Below are positions 31,361 to 31,538 of a stretch of 31,538 nt of DNA, piece after piece. The notes under the pieces were generated by a model, which did not search any database, was not told where the DNA came from, and saw nothing but the letters and a program-made list of their open reading frames with translations. Positions within the stretch are counted from its first letter, which is position 1; every line of letters starts with the position of its first letter. Source of the stretch: CBDUUP01 sp965370435 (GTDB lineage Bacteria; Chloroflexota; Anaerolineae; Anaerolineales; UBA11579). The position numbers and the translations under genes were made by a program. The stretch lies in contig CBDUUP010000010.1 of the NCBI GenBank assembly GCA_965370435.1, positions 1-31,538 on the forward strand, written 5' to 3'.

Positions 31361-31389
31361 ATAGTACACGCATTTCTTTGGGGTGTCAA
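31361..31389 (-). promoter_or_regulatory. Promoter of propeller gene 4
   Basis: On the minus strand TTGACA (31384-31389), 17-base spacer and TACTAT (31361-31366); the leader is about 73 bases. Beyond it, to the end of the window, no gene is evident; AGCCCT/AGGGCT arms near 31433 and 31462 are the only structure seen. Confidence 0.8.
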
Positions 31390-31538
31390 TTGATAATGAA
31401 CGTCTGGATTGGCCGCGGGGATGTCAAACCGCCAGCCCTAAGCCTTGCCCTCTGGCTGAAGGGCTGATGCATTGACGCCTGCCAGTGTGCACGCAAATGT
31501 TGTCAGACAGAGAGAGGGAGGCTATCACGCTGGGCACA

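Overview
The window looks like a piece of a moderately GC-rich bacterial chromosome, most likely from the Chloroflexota (Anaerolineae-like). This is an inference from three things: large seven-repeat FG-GAP secreted proteins, clusters of aldo/keto reductases and small MFS exporters, and intergenic DNA crowded with palindromic repeats and 7-9 bp tandem arrays. There are no rRNA, tRNA or CRISPR features and no complete insertion sequence.

Layout. (1) 1-1104, minus strand: a two-gene operon of a four-helix membrane protein and a lipoprotein, coupled by an ATGA overlap. (2) 1105-2007: a gene-free stretch. Its right half has an AT-rich segment, five TAG/TAA trinucleotides, a GC tetranucleotide, two abutting DnaA-box-like nonamers and two perfect TTATCCACA boxes, which is the architecture of a bacterial origin-unwinding site. 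The flanking genes diverge from it. (3) 2008-7857, plus strand: an apparent operon behind a strong sigma-70-type promoter with a palindromic operator. It encodes an aldo/keto reductase (AKR), two ATC-hydrolase-like paralogues, a second AKR, a cupin, a small ORF and an MFS transporter. (4) 8069-13370: a tandem NTF2-like protein, then two AKR plus double-winged-helix pairs. (5) 13601-16157: an SRPBCC-PDZ-DinB fusion, a small charged protein and a single-pass membrane protein. (6) 16807-22721: an MFS transporter fused to a degenerate IS200-type (Y1/HUH) transposase-like domain, a large ArsR-type regulator and two paralogous MFS transporters. (7) 23267-31281, minus strand: four tandem paralogous secreted proteins, each with a signal peptide, seven FG-GAP repeats and a C-terminal beta-sandwich-like domain. 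Each has its own near-identical TTGACA-17-TACTAT/TACAAT promoter.

How the genes may work together (inference): the four AKRs, ATC-hydrolase-like proteins, cupin, NTF2-like protein and MFS transporters form a redox/small-molecule handling and efflux neighbourhood, with the winged-helix and ArsR proteins as regulators. The four propeller proteins are an expanded extracellular family under common transcriptional control.

The observations most worth checking are the origin-like element, the MFS/dead-HUH fusion, the SRPBCC-PDZ-DinB fusion, the shared promoters of the propeller family, and the many 7-9 bp tandem arrays placed directly before genes.
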